A DNA stretch of 64,000 nt from Lachnospiraceae bacterium (GCA_017460885.1 JAFUAB010000050.1:1-64000), one strand, 5' to 3'; shown: positions 51,837 through 61,910, numbered from the stretch's first letter. A program made the numbers and translations. Notes: a model not told the origin generated them from the letters alone.

Positions 51837-53036
51837 ATGAATAGGATAGACAAAGGCAATTATATACTCGAGGTTTCGTGGGGGTGTCCTTCCGACAGGT
51901 ACCCATTGCATGGACTTTTTCAGTTTGATCAGGCTAAGGCTCTGACAGACGTCGGAGAAAAAATAGTTTTCCTTGCACTTGACATGAGATCGATCCGCAG
52001 ATGGCGCAAATGGGGAGTGAGCTTTCGGACGAGGTATGGAATCCCCGTGTGCGAATACAGTTTTCCATATGGCCCGTTTTCCCCCGAAAAGAAATACAGG
52101 ATTCAGGACAGGGGATTTGACAGGAGCATGGCGAAGATTGAACGCCGGTATGGTAAACCCGGATGCGTTCATTTTCACGGAGTTATGGAAGCAATATCCG
52201 GGATGGCTTATTGCGTTGAGCGTGGCATACCTTATGTCATAACTGAGCATATTACCCCGGTGGAAGAAGGTGAAAAAGTGCACAGCCGAATGGTGGATGC
52301 TTATGCACATGCAAGCAGGATAATTGCCGTAAGCAATAGATTGGCTGAGGATGTCAGGATTGTTTATGGGGCACATGCTGATGCCGTGATACCAAACATA
52401 GTTGACCTGGAGATTTTCTGCCGCGCGGCAAATGATCATAGTGAGATGGCTTCCTTCACCGGAGATGCTGATAAGCAAAGAGAACATGACGAGTTTGTTT
52501 TTATCACTGCAGCCAGACTTGTTGGGGGTAAAGGATTGTCAGTATTGCTTAATGCATTTTCGACACTTCCCGATACTACGAGACTGATCGTTATGGGCGA
52601 TGGACCGCTCAAGGCTGAGCTGGAACATGAGGCGGGATTATTAGGGATCACGGATAGGGTCAGTTTCACGGGAGCGTACCTACGTCCGGAATTTGCCGGA
52701 AGGCTTCAGGATGCTGATTGTTTCGTTCTGCCGAGCGAATCGGAAACGTTTGGAATAGTTTATGTTGAGGCAATGGCAGCAGGCGTGCCGGTGATAGCAA
52801 CCAAATGTGGAGGACCGGAGGATTTCGTGGATGAATTCAGCGGCATCCTGGTTCCCGTAGGTGACGTGGGCGGACTCATCTTAGCCATGAAAAAGATGAT
52901 TGACTCTGCGTACAAATATGATCGTCTCCAAATTTCGGAAAAGTGCAGATGCCGATTTAGTCCTGATGTCATAGCGACACAAATCAAACAGGTAGTGGCG
53001 GATGCCCTGAATGTTTATGACGCGTCTTCAAAGTAA
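51837..53036 (+). CDS. GT4 family glycosyltransferase
   Basis: A 399-residue GT-B enzyme. The N-terminal half has YPLHGLFQFDQAKAL, the acceptor-side loop, and HFHGVMEA; the C-terminal half has FITAARLVGGKGLSVLL, VMGDGPLKAELE and PSESETFGIVYVEAMAAGVPVIAT with the EX7E glutamates. VPVGDVGGLILAM closes the donor site. It resembles WcaL/AmsK-type enzymes. Its 3' end overlaps the next GT4 by 26 bases. Donor and acceptor are unknown. Confidence 0.87.
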   Translation: MNRIDKGNYILEVSWGCPSDRYPLHGLFQFDQAKALTDVGEKIVFLALDMRSIRRWRKWGVSFRTRYGIPVCEYSFPYGPFSPEKKYRIQDRGFDRSMAKIERRYGKPGCVHFHGVMEAISGMAYCVERGIPYVITEHITPVEEGEKVHSRMVDAYAHASRIIAVSNRLAEDVRIVYGAHADAVIPNIVDLEIFCRAANDHSEMASFTGDADKQREHDEFVFITAARLVGGKGLSVLLNAFSTLPDTTRLIVMGDGPLKAELEHEAGLLGITDRVSFTGAYLRPEFAGRLQDADCFVLPSESETFGIVYVEAMAAGVPVIATKCGGPEDFVDEFSGILVPVGDVGGLILAMKKMIDSAYKYDRLQISEKCRCRFSPDVIATQIKQVVADALNVYDASSK

Positions 53037-54165
53037 TAATGACAGAAAAAAGAAAAATAAATGCAAGGTGGTCATGATCGGTCATAAGATCATCCCATCC
53101 AGACAGGGAGGTGTGGAGATAGTCGTGGACAGGCTTGCCACCGGCCTTGCCGCTGATGGATATGAGGTTGAGGCATATAATCGTGGCAGGTCGGATAATT
53201 CCGAAGACTACCACAACGGTGTGCAAATACGCCATATCCCGACACCGGCAAGCAGCGGCTTGAATGCATTCGTATATGCCTGTCTGGCGACTATTCGTGC
53301 AACTGTTGCGGGTTTTGACATATATCATTTTCATGCCGAAGGTCCATGCGTCATGTTGTGGATGCCGGCCCTGATGCGCAGACGGAGCCGCATAATAGTT
53401 ACGATACATGGTCTTGACTGGCAGCGAGCCAAATGGGGCAGATTTGCCTCTCTTGTGATCAGAACGGGAGAAAAGCAGGCTGTCAAGCATGCTGATAGGA
53501 TCATAGTTCTGTCTCGTAACATCCAGCAGTATTTTGCTGATGCTTATGGACGAAAAACCGAATATGTACCCAATGGGGTTGATCGGCCGGAACGGGTTTC
53601 TCCGGAGCTGATAACGGAGCGGTTCGGGCTTAATGGTGATGACTATATACTTTTTGTAGCACGTATCGTGCCTGAAAAAGGGCTTCATTATCTTATTGAG
53701 GCATTTAAGAAGATTAAGACGGACAAGAAACTTGTGATTGCCGGCGGAAGCGGTCAGGCGGATGATTACATGCGCCGGATCACGGAGATGACGTCAGGTG
53801 ATGACCGCATCATACTGACCGGATTCGTGGAAGGGAAAACATTAGCAGAACTATATTCAAATGCTTATCTTTACGTTTGCCCTTCGGACGTGGAGGGAAT
53901 GTCCCTGAGTTTGCTGGAGGCTGCATCCTATGGCAACTGCTGCCTGATCAGCGACATACCGGAGAACGTCGAAGTCATGGAAGACCATTCCGTAACGTTT
54001 CTGCATGGCAATACGGAAGACTTAAGATCCAGGCTGGAGGCACTCATTAAGTCCACCGGGCGCGTTGATTCCCTGCGTGGGGTCACGGCGGACTTCATCT
54101 GCTCCAAATATGACTGGAACAGGATGATCACGGATACAGAGGAATTGTACGACGATTTGCAATGA
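53011..54165 (+). CDS. GT4 family glycosyltransferase
   Basis: A 384-residue GT-B enzyme. IPSRQGGVEIVVDRLATGLA is the N-terminal Gly-rich loop, VTIHGLDWQRAKWGR a family mark of the DUF1972/WcfI-like branch, and FVARIVPEKGLHYLIEAF plus SDVEGMSLSLLEAASYG complete the donor-binding domain. ATG codons at 53011 and 53017 are both possible starts; residues 4-18 are very basic, which may aid membrane association. It overlaps both neighbours, showing tight translational coupling. Confidence 0.87.
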   Translation: MFMTRLQSNNDRKKKNKCKVVMIGHKIIPSRQGGVEIVVDRLATGLAADGYEVEAYNRGRSDNSEDYHNGVQIRHIPTPASSGLNAFVYACLATIRATVAGFDIYHFHAEGPCVMLWMPALMRRRSRIIVTIHGLDWQRAKWGRFASLVIRTGEKQAVKHADRIIVLSRNIQQYFADAYGRKTEYVPNGVDRPERVSPELITERFGLNGDDYILFVARIVPEKGLHYLIEAFKKIKTDKKLVIAGGSGQADDYMRRITEMTSGDDRIILTGFVEGKTLAELYSNAYLYVCPSDVEGMSLSLLEAASYGNCCLISDIPENVEVMEDHSVTFLHGNTEDLRSRLEALIKSTGRVDSLRGVTADFICSKYDWNRMITDTEELYDDLQ

Positions 54166-54743
54166 AATGGCTGGTGCATATCATGAATTCAAAAAAACTA
54201 AATGATTCCAGATTCATCACAAGGGCGATCTGCGTGATCATGCTGCTGGTCACAGTGGTTTTTGTCTCGTATCAGTATTTCTATTATCAGAGGTTTTCTG
54301 TAGTACACCTACACGAGTATAATGAAATAGCGGTGGACTGGCAGATTGATGACATTCATTGGAAGGATCCGGATTATGATTATATAACGGGACGGTTGTC
54401 AATTGACGGAAGTGAGATGACTACTTTTCCGACACGCATCGTCTTTTACAATGATGAGGATGACGTGGCGTTCGCCCTTCCCGTTAAACTGACAAAGGAC
54501 GTTCCGGCGGAGCGGGAACGAGAGAACATAGAGAATAAGGATCTTAGAGATTTTATCAATCATGACGTGGAATATATCTATAATGCAGGTGAAGATGCAG
54601 AAGATTCCCGGTTTTACTGCCTGATCACGAGGGACAATGTGTTGCGCAATTATTTTAAGATAGCATTTTTGATCAACACGGATGATGGTCCCGGCTTGGT
54701 GAAGACGGACCGGATGTATAAGTACCCGGAAACTCAGGAGTGA
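54162..54743 (+). CDS. Single-pass membrane protein with extracytoplasmic domain, unknown
   Basis: A 193-residue protein with one hydrophobic segment (about residues 22-40) and an acidic, aromatic-rich domain of about 150 residues predicted to lie outside (EYNEIAVDWQIDD, then YITGRLSIDGSEM). No signal-peptidase site is evident, so it is probably a type II membrane protein. No family is recognised. It begins by ATGA overlap with the GT4 gene, and ends four bases before the next membrane gene. Because it is locked into the operon it may assist glycan modification or membrane assembly (inference). A second in-frame ATG at 54183 is an alternative start. Confidence 0.6.
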   Translation: MKWLVHIMNSKKLNDSRFITRAICVIMLLVTVVFVSYQYFYYQRFSVVHLHEYNEIAVDWQIDDIHWKDPDYDYITGRLSIDGSEMTTFPTRIVFYNDEDDVAFALPVKLTKDVPAERERENIENKDLRDFINHDVEYIYNAGEDAEDSRFYCLITRDNVLRNYFKIAFLINTDDGPGLVKTDRMYKYPETQE

Positions 54744-54747
54744 GAAT

Positions 54748-56199
54748 ATGCTATCCAGGTTTTTTCAGTATGTAAAAAAGAATAAGTATGTTCAATACAT
54801 GTTGGTCTATGTTGCCATCATGGCGATTCTTCATGTGTTCATGAGAGAATATGACAGCGACACGGTTGGCTATTATTCCCGGGCGTCCTGGGAAGAACCC
54901 AGTTTTGGGATCGGAGCTCTATACAGACTGCTTAAATATCGGTACGAGTCCTGGACGTCCAGGATTGTGCTTGAGGCTCCGTTATTTGTCCTGACTCATG
55001 GGATGCATCAGCTTCTGTGGAGCGTGATCAATCTGATCATGCACGGAATCCTTTACGTGGCACTCGATTGTCTGACCGATCATAAGCATAGCAGATTGCT
55101 GTTACTTACAATTCTGCTCTATCCGGTCTATGAGATGGGAACGGCAGGTTGGATAACATGCTATATCATATACTGGTGGACGCTGACACTGGTTTCCATT
55201 TCGCTTTTGTCCTTAAAGGTCATGCATGAGGACGGGAGATTGTCTGTCGTTCAAATGATTATCTGTGTGATGTGTGAGTTTTATGCCACTTCACTGGAAC
55301 AATTTGCCGGATTGTATCTGGGGATTCTGGTTCTTTTTACCATGTTGATGATCGCTGATCAAAGGTTTACGCCTTCACGCGTGGCATTCACGGTGATCCA
55401 GTATGTCATATGCATCGGCAACATAGTCTTTGCGCTTACCGGTCCGGGTAATCACGTAAAGGAAGGTTATGGTGTCTGGTACTGGTTTCCGGATTACGAT
55501 TCACTCACCATAGTGGACAAAATGGTCATGGCTGTTAACACCACGATGAGTTTTCTTACGGAGAAAAGCATCATTTGGTTTGTTTTTGTCGTGCTTATAC
55601 TGATGATCGTTTTGGTGAAGTATCCCCGAGACGTTTTTAGATCCGCCGTAGCGGCATTCCCGGTTGCAATCACGATAATCAGATCTTTTCTGAGTACTGC
55701 AGGCAAAGCGTATTTCCCGGATTACATGTATATTTTGGATGTGTATTCGGATGCCGCCCGTGTGGATCCCACCAATTATAACAGTCCATCAGGATATATC
55801 CCTTTTATTCTGTATATGACGGTTGTTACCGCGGTTTTATGCAGTATTGTATGGATTTGCATCCCGGATTCAGATGTCACATCGGATGTACCGTCTTTGG
55901 ATCGCATTGCCGATGTCCGGGAGACCTGGGTTTTGTTGTACGTTATTATTTTGGGATTTGCGGTCCGAGGAGTCATGGGTTTCTCTCCTACGATATATGC
56001 GTCCTCACAGCGTACCTTTATGGTAACGGAGTTCGTACTGATCTATCTTATTCAGCGATTGTATGGCAGGCAGATGAAATTATTTGACGTGCTGCCGGGG
56101 CAGTTTCCCAGGCTGTGCAGAATTGGGATGATATGTCTGGCTGTGTTATCGGTGATCAACAACCTGTTGACTATTACCAATAGGTACTATTATGGTTAG
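54748..56199 (+). CDS. DUF6056-like multi-pass membrane protein
   Basis: A 483-residue protein with about eleven or twelve hydrophobic helices. After the first helix, EYDSDTVGYY gives the acidic loop and RYESWTSR the following basic one, the layout of DUF6056-like GT-C proteins. FALTGPGNHVK in the middle corresponds to the LAPGNRVR segment of the protein at 38515. A strong AGGAGTGAG site precedes the ATG. It is the third of four such proteins in the window, consistent with several distinct side-branch sugars being added outside the cell. Confidence 0.7.
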   Translation: MLSRFFQYVKKNKYVQYMLVYVAIMAILHVFMREYDSDTVGYYSRASWEEPSFGIGALYRLLKYRYESWTSRIVLEAPLFVLTHGMHQLLWSVINLIMHGILYVALDCLTDHKHSRLLLLTILLYPVYEMGTAGWITCYIIYWWTLTLVSISLLSLKVMHEDGRLSVVQMIICVMCEFYATSLEQFAGLYLGILVLFTMLMIADQRFTPSRVAFTVIQYVICIGNIVFALTGPGNHVKEGYGVWYWFPDYDSLTIVDKMVMAVNTTMSFLTEKSIIWFVFVVLILMIVLVKYPRDVFRSAVAAFPVAITIIRSFLSTAGKAYFPDYMYILDVYSDAARVDPTNYNSPSGYIPFILYMTVVTAVLCSIVWICIPDSDVTSDVPSLDRIADVRETWVLLYVIILGFAVRGVMGFSPTIYASSQRTFMVTEFVLIYLIQRLYGRQMKLFDVLPGQFPRLCRIGMICLAVLSVINNLLTITNRYYYG

Positions 56200-56207
56200 G
56201 TCATGAC

Positions 56208-57491
56208 ATGAAAATCCTGATAGTAAATAAATTCCTCCACCCCAATGGCGGATCGGAGACATACATATTTGAGATTGGTAAATGCCTTCAGTCGATGGGA
56301 CATGAAGTGCAGTATTTTGGAATGGAGCATGCGGGACGGGTTGTTGGTAATCATGCAGGGATATATACTTCCGACATGGATTTTCATGGTAGCGGGCTTA
56401 AGGGAAAACTGTCCAAACTGACATATCCGTTTAAGATCATCCATTCAAGGGACGCCGCTCGCCGGATAAGCCGGGTTCTTGATGACTTTCACCCGGATGT
56501 TGTGCATTTCAATAATATCAATTTTCAGCTCACTCCGTCCGTGATCGAGGCAGTGGCTGATCATGATATCAGAAACAGAACAACGACCCGTATGATATAT
56601 ACGGCACATGACTCGCAGTGGGTATGTCCGAACCATCTGCTGATGCGCCCTGACGGACACAGGTGCTTTGAATGTAATGGCGGTAAATACGGCTGCTGTA
56701 TTCGTAACAGGTGCATTCACGGAAATAGGCTACGCAGTATTCTGGGAGCATATGAAGCATTTTATTATCGGTACAGAAAGACATACGGGCTGATCGACGT
56801 GATAATTGCCCCCAGCAGGTTTATGAAGGAGACTCTCGAGTCGGATCCGGTGTTAAAAGGTAAGTGCACGGTAATGCATAATTTTATACCCGGACATAAT
56901 GGGGCTGACGGTAATATCCGACAAAATCTTCGAGACGCATGTGAACGTAAATACGTTCTGTATTTCGGACGTTTTTCCGAGGAAAAAGGTGTTACTGTTT
57001 TGCTTAAAAGCATTTCAGAGCTGCCGGATATAGATTTCGTTTTTGCAGGCTCCGGTCCGATGGAAGAAGAGGTTAACGGACTGAAAAACATTGATAACGT
57101 CGGATTTATAAAGGGAGCTGAACTTGAGCATCTGGTGAAAAATGCAGAATTTACCGTGTTTCCATCGATCTGTCATGAAAACTGTTCCTTCACGGTAATG
57201 GAATCGATCTCATACGGTACTCCGATCATAGCTTCAAATACCGGAGGAACACCCGAATTGGTGGAAAACGGTATAAATGGTCTGATATTTGAAGCAGGAG
57301 ATCAGAATGCGCTGACGAAAACAATCCGTAGGCTGTGGGATGACAGGGAAGAAACAGATCGTCTGAAAAAGGGCTGCGAGCTGACACATTATCCGTCCGT
57401 TGAAGATTATTGTGACAGACTGCTTGAGATTTATAAAACCGGAGATTTGGATGAAGCATCCACTGAAAAAGGATCAGGTGATGAAGAATAG
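56208..57491 (+). CDS. GT4 family glycosyltransferase with cysteine-rich insert
   Basis: A 427-residue GT-B enzyme. LHPNGGSETYIFEIGKCL is the N-terminal loop; YFGRFSEEKGVTVLL and CHENCSFTVMESISYGTPII make up the donor side, with Glu to Ser/Glu pattern kept around the EX7E region. An insert near residues 145-175 (CPNHLLM, CFECNGGKYGCCIRNRC) holds six cysteines in CX2C-type spacings and could bind zinc. Such inserts occur in one GT4 subgroup that acts in EPS synthesis. It lies eight bases after the membrane gene and overlaps the next start by 11 bases. Confidence 0.85.
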   Translation: MKILIVNKFLHPNGGSETYIFEIGKCLQSMGHEVQYFGMEHAGRVVGNHAGIYTSDMDFHGSGLKGKLSKLTYPFKIIHSRDAARRISRVLDDFHPDVVHFNNINFQLTPSVIEAVADHDIRNRTTTRMIYTAHDSQWVCPNHLLMRPDGHRCFECNGGKYGCCIRNRCIHGNRLRSILGAYEAFYYRYRKTYGLIDVIIAPSRFMKETLESDPVLKGKCTVMHNFIPGHNGADGNIRQNLRDACERKYVLYFGRFSEEKGVTVLLKSISELPDIDFVFAGSGPMEEEVNGLKNIDNVGFIKGAELEHLVKNAEFTVFPSICHENCSFTVMESISYGTPIIASNTGGTPELVENGINGLIFEAGDQNALTKTIRRLWDDREETDRLKKGCELTHYPSVEDYCDRLLEIYKTGDLDEASTEKGSGDEE

Positions 57492-58905
57492 AAGAACGGG
57501 AATCATAAGGTTTTGTTTTTTTGCAGTATTGACCGGGTTTACAGCATTGTTTTTCATCAGGATGCACCCACTCATTCTGCACACTCCGGATGATTGGAGA
57601 TATTTAAATTACTGGAGAGATTTTGCATTTACGGTTATCGGCAGGGGATGGAATCCCGGACGGGTTCTGCCCGAAATACTTATGCCGGTCGGAGCCTGGA
57701 TCGGAGTATATTTTCTGATGCCGCTCGGTACCGGTTTTGTCCGTGCGACCGCGATCGGTCTTGCGGTCATTGTAACACTTGCTATCCTGCTGTATATGCT
57801 GTCATTTGATTTCCTGATCAGGAGAAAGACCGGATTGGGGTTATATTCCGAGCTGTCTGTTACCCTTTTATTTTTTCTCATGCACTTTTGGATATTCAGA
57901 AGTGCTCAGTCAGGTAATACGTATCTGTTTGACGGATATGATCCAAACCTCTATTTTTACTATGTAATCCCATATATGTTGAATTTCTCAGTATGTTTTA
58001 TCTGGTACGCGATGGGAGAAACCGATGGATTCAGGGAGATTACCGGAATTAAAAAAGGGCTTTGGTGGCTGATCATATATCTGGCGGTTTTCTCCAATAT
58101 GTTTGTCAGCATTATTCTGGCTGTTTTTACGGCTATTCGATGCCTGAGTATCGTTCTGAAAAACCGAGGAAAACAGAACCTCAGATCCACAGCAGTTTCA
58201 CTTAGATACGAGCTGGCGGTTATAGTTCTCTGGCTGTATTCGCTTGCAGCCGAGGCTACGGGTGGAAATGCCGGACATATTTCGGAGGAGAATAGTGTTC
58301 ATTTTGCGGCTGCCATAAAAGATGCTGTAGCCGGTTCGATAGCACTTTGTAAACAGATCAACAAGTATTTCGCTATGTTTGTGGTTTTGATGGTGATCAT
58401 ATTGATCTGTATAATGATCACGAAGAAGAAAAGCCTTGGAACCTGTATCGGGATCATTTTATGGGGAGTGATGGATTATAGCTATCTTATCCTTTTATGC
58501 GGGGTTGTCGGATCAGAGTATATTTCTCGTGCCATGGTCAGTGCATGTTATCTTATTCCTGTGCTGCTGATAATTTCTCTGTCCGCAGTATCGGCACTGG
58601 AGCTCAGGGAGGATCTTATAACCCTGATGCCACTTGTGGTTTTGATCATAGTATCGTTGATCAATACCACAAAACCGGTGTTTGCGGAATCTCCCGGCAC
58701 GGTTCGTATGAAAGAGAAGCTGGACAACTATTTTGTGGAAGAGTTTATGCAAGCAGATCTTGCGGGTTCAAATGAGATCAGGATAAAGATCCCTGACTGG
58801 TATGCTTATGAACTGGAGGATTATGATCTGTATTCAGTATATATCCCATCTACTCTGTATAAGTACGGCATTATTTCCGGTGAAATAAGCTGTGTTATCG
58901 AATGA
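57481..58905 (+). CDS. DUF6056-like multi-pass membrane protein
   Basis: A 474-residue protein with about eleven helices. HTPDDWRYLNYW (about residue 29) is the acidic loop after helix one and RGWNPGRVLPEIL the following conserved-looking Arg/Trp stretch of this family. The middle lacks the APGN landmark seen in its relative at 38515, so it is a more distant member. I start it at 57481, eight bases after AAGGA; upstream in-frame codons (57400, 57451) lie deeper in the GT4 gene. It overlaps the CotH-like gene by ATGA. Role inferred as extracytoplasmic glycosyltransferase. Confidence 0.68.
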   Translation: MKNRRTGIIRFCFFAVLTGFTALFFIRMHPLILHTPDDWRYLNYWRDFAFTVIGRGWNPGRVLPEILMPVGAWIGVYFLMPLGTGFVRATAIGLAVIVTLAILLYMLSFDFLIRRKTGLGLYSELSVTLLFFLMHFWIFRSAQSGNTYLFDGYDPNLYFYYVIPYMLNFSVCFIWYAMGETDGFREITGIKKGLWWLIIYLAVFSNMFVSIILAVFTAIRCLSIVLKNRGKQNLRSTAVSLRYELAVIVLWLYSLAAEATGGNAGHISEENSVHFAAAIKDAVAGSIALCKQINKYFAMFVVLMVIILICIMITKKKSLGTCIGIILWGVMDYSYLILLCGVVGSEYISRAMVSACYLIPVLLIISLSAVSALELREDLITLMPLVVLIIVSLINTTKPVFAESPGTVRMKEKLDNYFVEEFMQADLAGSNEIRIKIPDWYAYELEDYDLYSVYIPSTLYKYGIISGEISCVIE

Positions 58906-60845
58906 ACAAATTTCTGGTCAGTATAAACGGTATATATATGCACGTATTGGTTCTTATAGTTATCATTATTTTTTGCCTGTTGCTGGTTAACTGTGCGATC
59001 AGCCGGTTTACGGTTCTGGAAGACCGGGGGACACATTATTTGTTAAGCCTTCTGATTGTTGTCCTTGTTCTGAGCGTGTATCTGATGCATAACGGCAGCA
59101 AGAGTATAGCCGTTACTCAAACCGATTATTCGGATTCCTTTATGATCTTTACGGACGGACCGAAGTTCTCAAGGCTCCCGGGTTTCTATGATCGGGAGTT
59201 TGATCTTAGTTTATCATATCTGCCCGGGTGGACTATATATTATACGACAGATGGCAGCATTCCGAACGAAAGCTCTGTGCAGTATTTGGAGCCGATCCAT
59301 ATTTATGACCGGAGTAATGAGCCCAATGTCTACAGATCGATTCCGAATTTTACGCTTGACTGGTATTATGATGAGATCGATACCACTCCCGTGTCAAAAG
59401 GCGTTGTAGTCAGAGCGGTTGCATTCGGACCTCAGGGAGAATGCAGCGATGTGGTAACCGGTACTTATTTTGTGAACCAGTCATCTGATGGTTTGGCTGT
59501 TTTGTCGCTGGTGGGAGATCCTGATGATCTGTTCGGAGATAATGGGATTTATTCGACCGGCCGGCTATATGACGAATGGTATCAGGGTGATCGTACCGGA
59601 GAGGAACCGGAGGCAAATTTTAATATTCATGGCTTGGAGGTTCCTGCGGATGCGGAGTTGTTTTTGGATGAAACACTATATATGTCTCAGCCGGTTGGAC
59701 TTCGGATCCTGGGAGCGTCGCAGAGGGCACAGAGGTTTAAACGTATGTCCGTGATCTCGCGTAAGCAGTACAGCGGCAGCAAGGTTTTCTATAAGGAGAT
59801 CTTTCCTGACAAGAAGACGCATGCTTTTGGACTCAGATCCGGTTTTGAAAATGCTTTTTCCATGTACCTTTCTCAGGACAGGGATGTTGCATACCAGGCG
59901 AGTTTTCCCGTCAGGGTTTATTTGAATGGCGAGTTCTGGTATGATACATACCTTCAGGAGAGATACAATGAAACTTTCTTTAGGGAAACATACGGAGTAA
60001 AGTCCGCGGAATTCATTAAACAGGGGATGACCGACGAGATAACGGAGTTTCTGTCAAAGAACGATCTTTCCGACGATTCGGCTTACAGAGAATTTGACAG
60101 AATAGTTGATATTCAGAGCTATATTGATTATCTGTGCATAAATATCTATCTTGCCAATGCAGACTACAGTGATATGGATAATATAGCTATGTGGCGATCC
60201 CTGAATATAAATAACAGAAATAAATATGCGGATGGAAGGTGGAGATACTGCCTGTATGATCTTGATCTTGAAACGGCTCTGATAAGGAGTGAATCCGGGA
60301 TGGAGGACATAAGTGATGCGGAATACGATTCCTTTCATAATATGGCCGATTGGTCACAGCCGGTGAGTGAGTGGCCGATGTTTACGGCCCTTAAGAAGAA
60401 TGAGAATTTTTGCCGTCAGTTTGTGCTGTCTTTTATGGATATGGTGAATACGGATTTTGATCCGGAGCGTGTGGAGAAACTCCTTAAAGACTGGGATCGG
60501 GATATTACATATGACAATGGATTCTTTTTGGACAGACCGGAACTCATAACGGGATATATGGCTGATGAGTTCGGACTTACAGGTACTCCGGAGAGCTTGA
60601 AGATTTCCGTTAACGGCAGTCATAAGGGAATAATAATCGTTAATACATGTGCTCCCGAATTGAAAAACGGAAAGTGGGAGGGAAAGTATTTCACGGATTA
60701 TCCTGTTACACTAAAGGCGGTACCTAAAGAGGGGTACAGATTTGCCAGATGGGAGGGCGGTGTGGCTTCGGATGCAGACACCATAGAAGTCACCGTCCCG
60801 GAGGGCGGAATATCGGTCAAAGCTGTATTTAGGCGTGATTTATGA
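58902..60845 (+). CDS. CotH-family protein with chitobiase-type and repeat domains
   Basis: A 647-residue surface or membrane protein. Two hydrophobic segments (about 12-30 and 42-62) anchor it. Residues 80-190 form a chitobiase/beta-hexosaminidase C-terminal-like domain (WTIYYTTDGSIPNESS). Residues 195-520 are a CotH fold: LRILGASQRAQRFK, FALRSGFENAF-like core, YLQERYN and RWRYCLYDLDLE, containing the acidic kinase-like site. Residues 590-645 resemble a bacterial repeat (FARWEGG). CotH proteins are atypical protein kinases in spore coats and also occur in EPS loci with unknown targets. It starts by ATGA overlap. Confidence 0.83.
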   Translation: MNKFLVSINGIYMHVLVLIVIIIFCLLLVNCAISRFTVLEDRGTHYLLSLLIVVLVLSVYLMHNGSKSIAVTQTDYSDSFMIFTDGPKFSRLPGFYDREFDLSLSYLPGWTIYYTTDGSIPNESSVQYLEPIHIYDRSNEPNVYRSIPNFTLDWYYDEIDTTPVSKGVVVRAVAFGPQGECSDVVTGTYFVNQSSDGLAVLSLVGDPDDLFGDNGIYSTGRLYDEWYQGDRTGEEPEANFNIHGLEVPADAELFLDETLYMSQPVGLRILGASQRAQRFKRMSVISRKQYSGSKVFYKEIFPDKKTHAFGLRSGFENAFSMYLSQDRDVAYQASFPVRVYLNGEFWYDTYLQERYNETFFRETYGVKSAEFIKQGMTDEITEFLSKNDLSDDSAYREFDRIVDIQSYIDYLCINIYLANADYSDMDNIAMWRSLNINNRNKYADGRWRYCLYDLDLETALIRSESGMEDISDAEYDSFHNMADWSQPVSEWPMFTALKKNENFCRQFVLSFMDMVNTDFDPERVEKLLKDWDRDITYDNGFFLDRPELITGYMADEFGLTGTPESLKISVNGSHKGIIIVNTCAPELKNGKWEGKYFTDYPVTLKAVPKEGYRFARWEGGVASDADTIEVTVPEGGISVKAVFRRDL

Positions 60846-60899
60846 TATGATATTAGGGTCCAAAGGTACGAAACGGAACATATGAAAGGTTGATTATAT

Positions 60900-61910
60900 A
60901 TGTCACGCAGAAAACTATACGGAACAGTAATAGTAACATACAGATGTAACGCAAGATGTAATATGTGCGATTGCTTTAAGGATCCTACCAAACCGGAGGA
61001 AGAGATCACTCTTGAGGATATCAAAAAGCTTCCTGAGATGGCCTTTACCAATATTACCGGCGGAGAACCCTTTGTGCGTCAGGATATACCGGATATAGTC
61101 AGGGAATTGTACAAAAAATCCGACAGGATCGTCATATCTACCAACGGATATTTTACGGACAGGATTATTAATTTGTGCAAGGAATTTCCCAAGGTTGGAA
61201 TAAGGATCAGTATCGAGGGCCTTCAGGCTACCAATGATGCGATACGAGGCATTCCCAACGGATTTGAAAGGGGATATACTACTCTTAAGACACTTGTTGA
61301 GATGGGACATCCTGATGTGGGTTTTGGTATGACGGTGCAGGATATGAACTGCGAGGATCTTGTTCCACTGTATGAGATATCGAATGACCTTGGCATGGAA
61401 TTCGCTACGGCAACTCTTCACAATTCCTTTTATTTTCGCAAGACTGATAATAAGATCAACGAAAAATATAAGGTTGCACAAAACTTTGAGAAGCTGATCA
61501 ACGAACTGCTAAAGAGCAAGTCTCCGAAGAAATGGTTCAGGGCATATTTCAATCATGGCCTGATCAACTATATTTATGGCAATAAAAGACTGCTTCCATG
61601 CGACATGAGCAAGGATGCCTTTTTTATAGATCCTTTTTGTGATGTTATTCCATGTAATGGAATGGCGCAGAAGGCTGTTATGGGCAACCTGCGTGAAACT
61701 GACTGGGACACACTGTGGCATTCCGAACAGGCTGAAAAGGTCAGGGAATGTACACGTAACTGTGATCGTAACTGCTGGATGATAGGCAGTGCATCTCCTG
61801 CCATGCACAGATATATATGGATACCGGGCTGGTGGGTGATCAAACATAAATTTTTCAAACGGGGTTATAGCCTGTCAGAGAACAAATTCATTCCGGAGGC
61901 GCGGAAATAA
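60900..61910 (+). CDS. Radical SAM protein with C-terminal SPASM-like region
   Basis: A 336-residue enzyme. CNARCNMC (Cys 16, 20, 23) is the CX3CX2C motif for the 4Fe-4S cluster that cleaves S-adenosylmethionine; NITGGEPFVR is the GGE motif. The C-terminal part has PCDMS, CDVIPCNGM, GNLRETDWDTLWHS and CTRNCDRNCW, the cysteine pattern of SPASM/Twitch auxiliary clusters. In glycan loci such proteins may modify a sugar or lipid. The start is behind AAAGG. It overlaps the GtrB-like gene by one base, suggesting they serve the same product. Substrate unknown. Confidence 0.85.
   Translation: MSRRKLYGTVIVTYRCNARCNMCDCFKDPTKPEEEITLEDIKKLPEMAFTNITGGEPFVRQDIPDIVRELYKKSDRIVISTNGYFTDRIINLCKEFPKVGIRISIEGLQATNDAIRGIPNGFERGYTTLKTLVEMGHPDVGFGMTVQDMNCEDLVPLYEISNDLGMEFATATLHNSFYFRKTDNKINEKYKVAQNFEKLINELLKSKSPKKWFRAYFNHGLINYIYGNKRLLPCDMSKDAFFIDPFCDVIPCNGMAQKAVMGNLRETDWDTLWHSEQAEKVRECTRNCDRNCWMIGSASPAMHRYIWIPGWWVIKHKFFKRGYSLSENKFIPEARK

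Noticed and set aside
51693-52487. Antisense open frame of 264 codons opposite the GINT1-like and GT4 genes
   Set aside because: It spans two real + strand genes and their gap, with no family motifs; treated as a chance frame.
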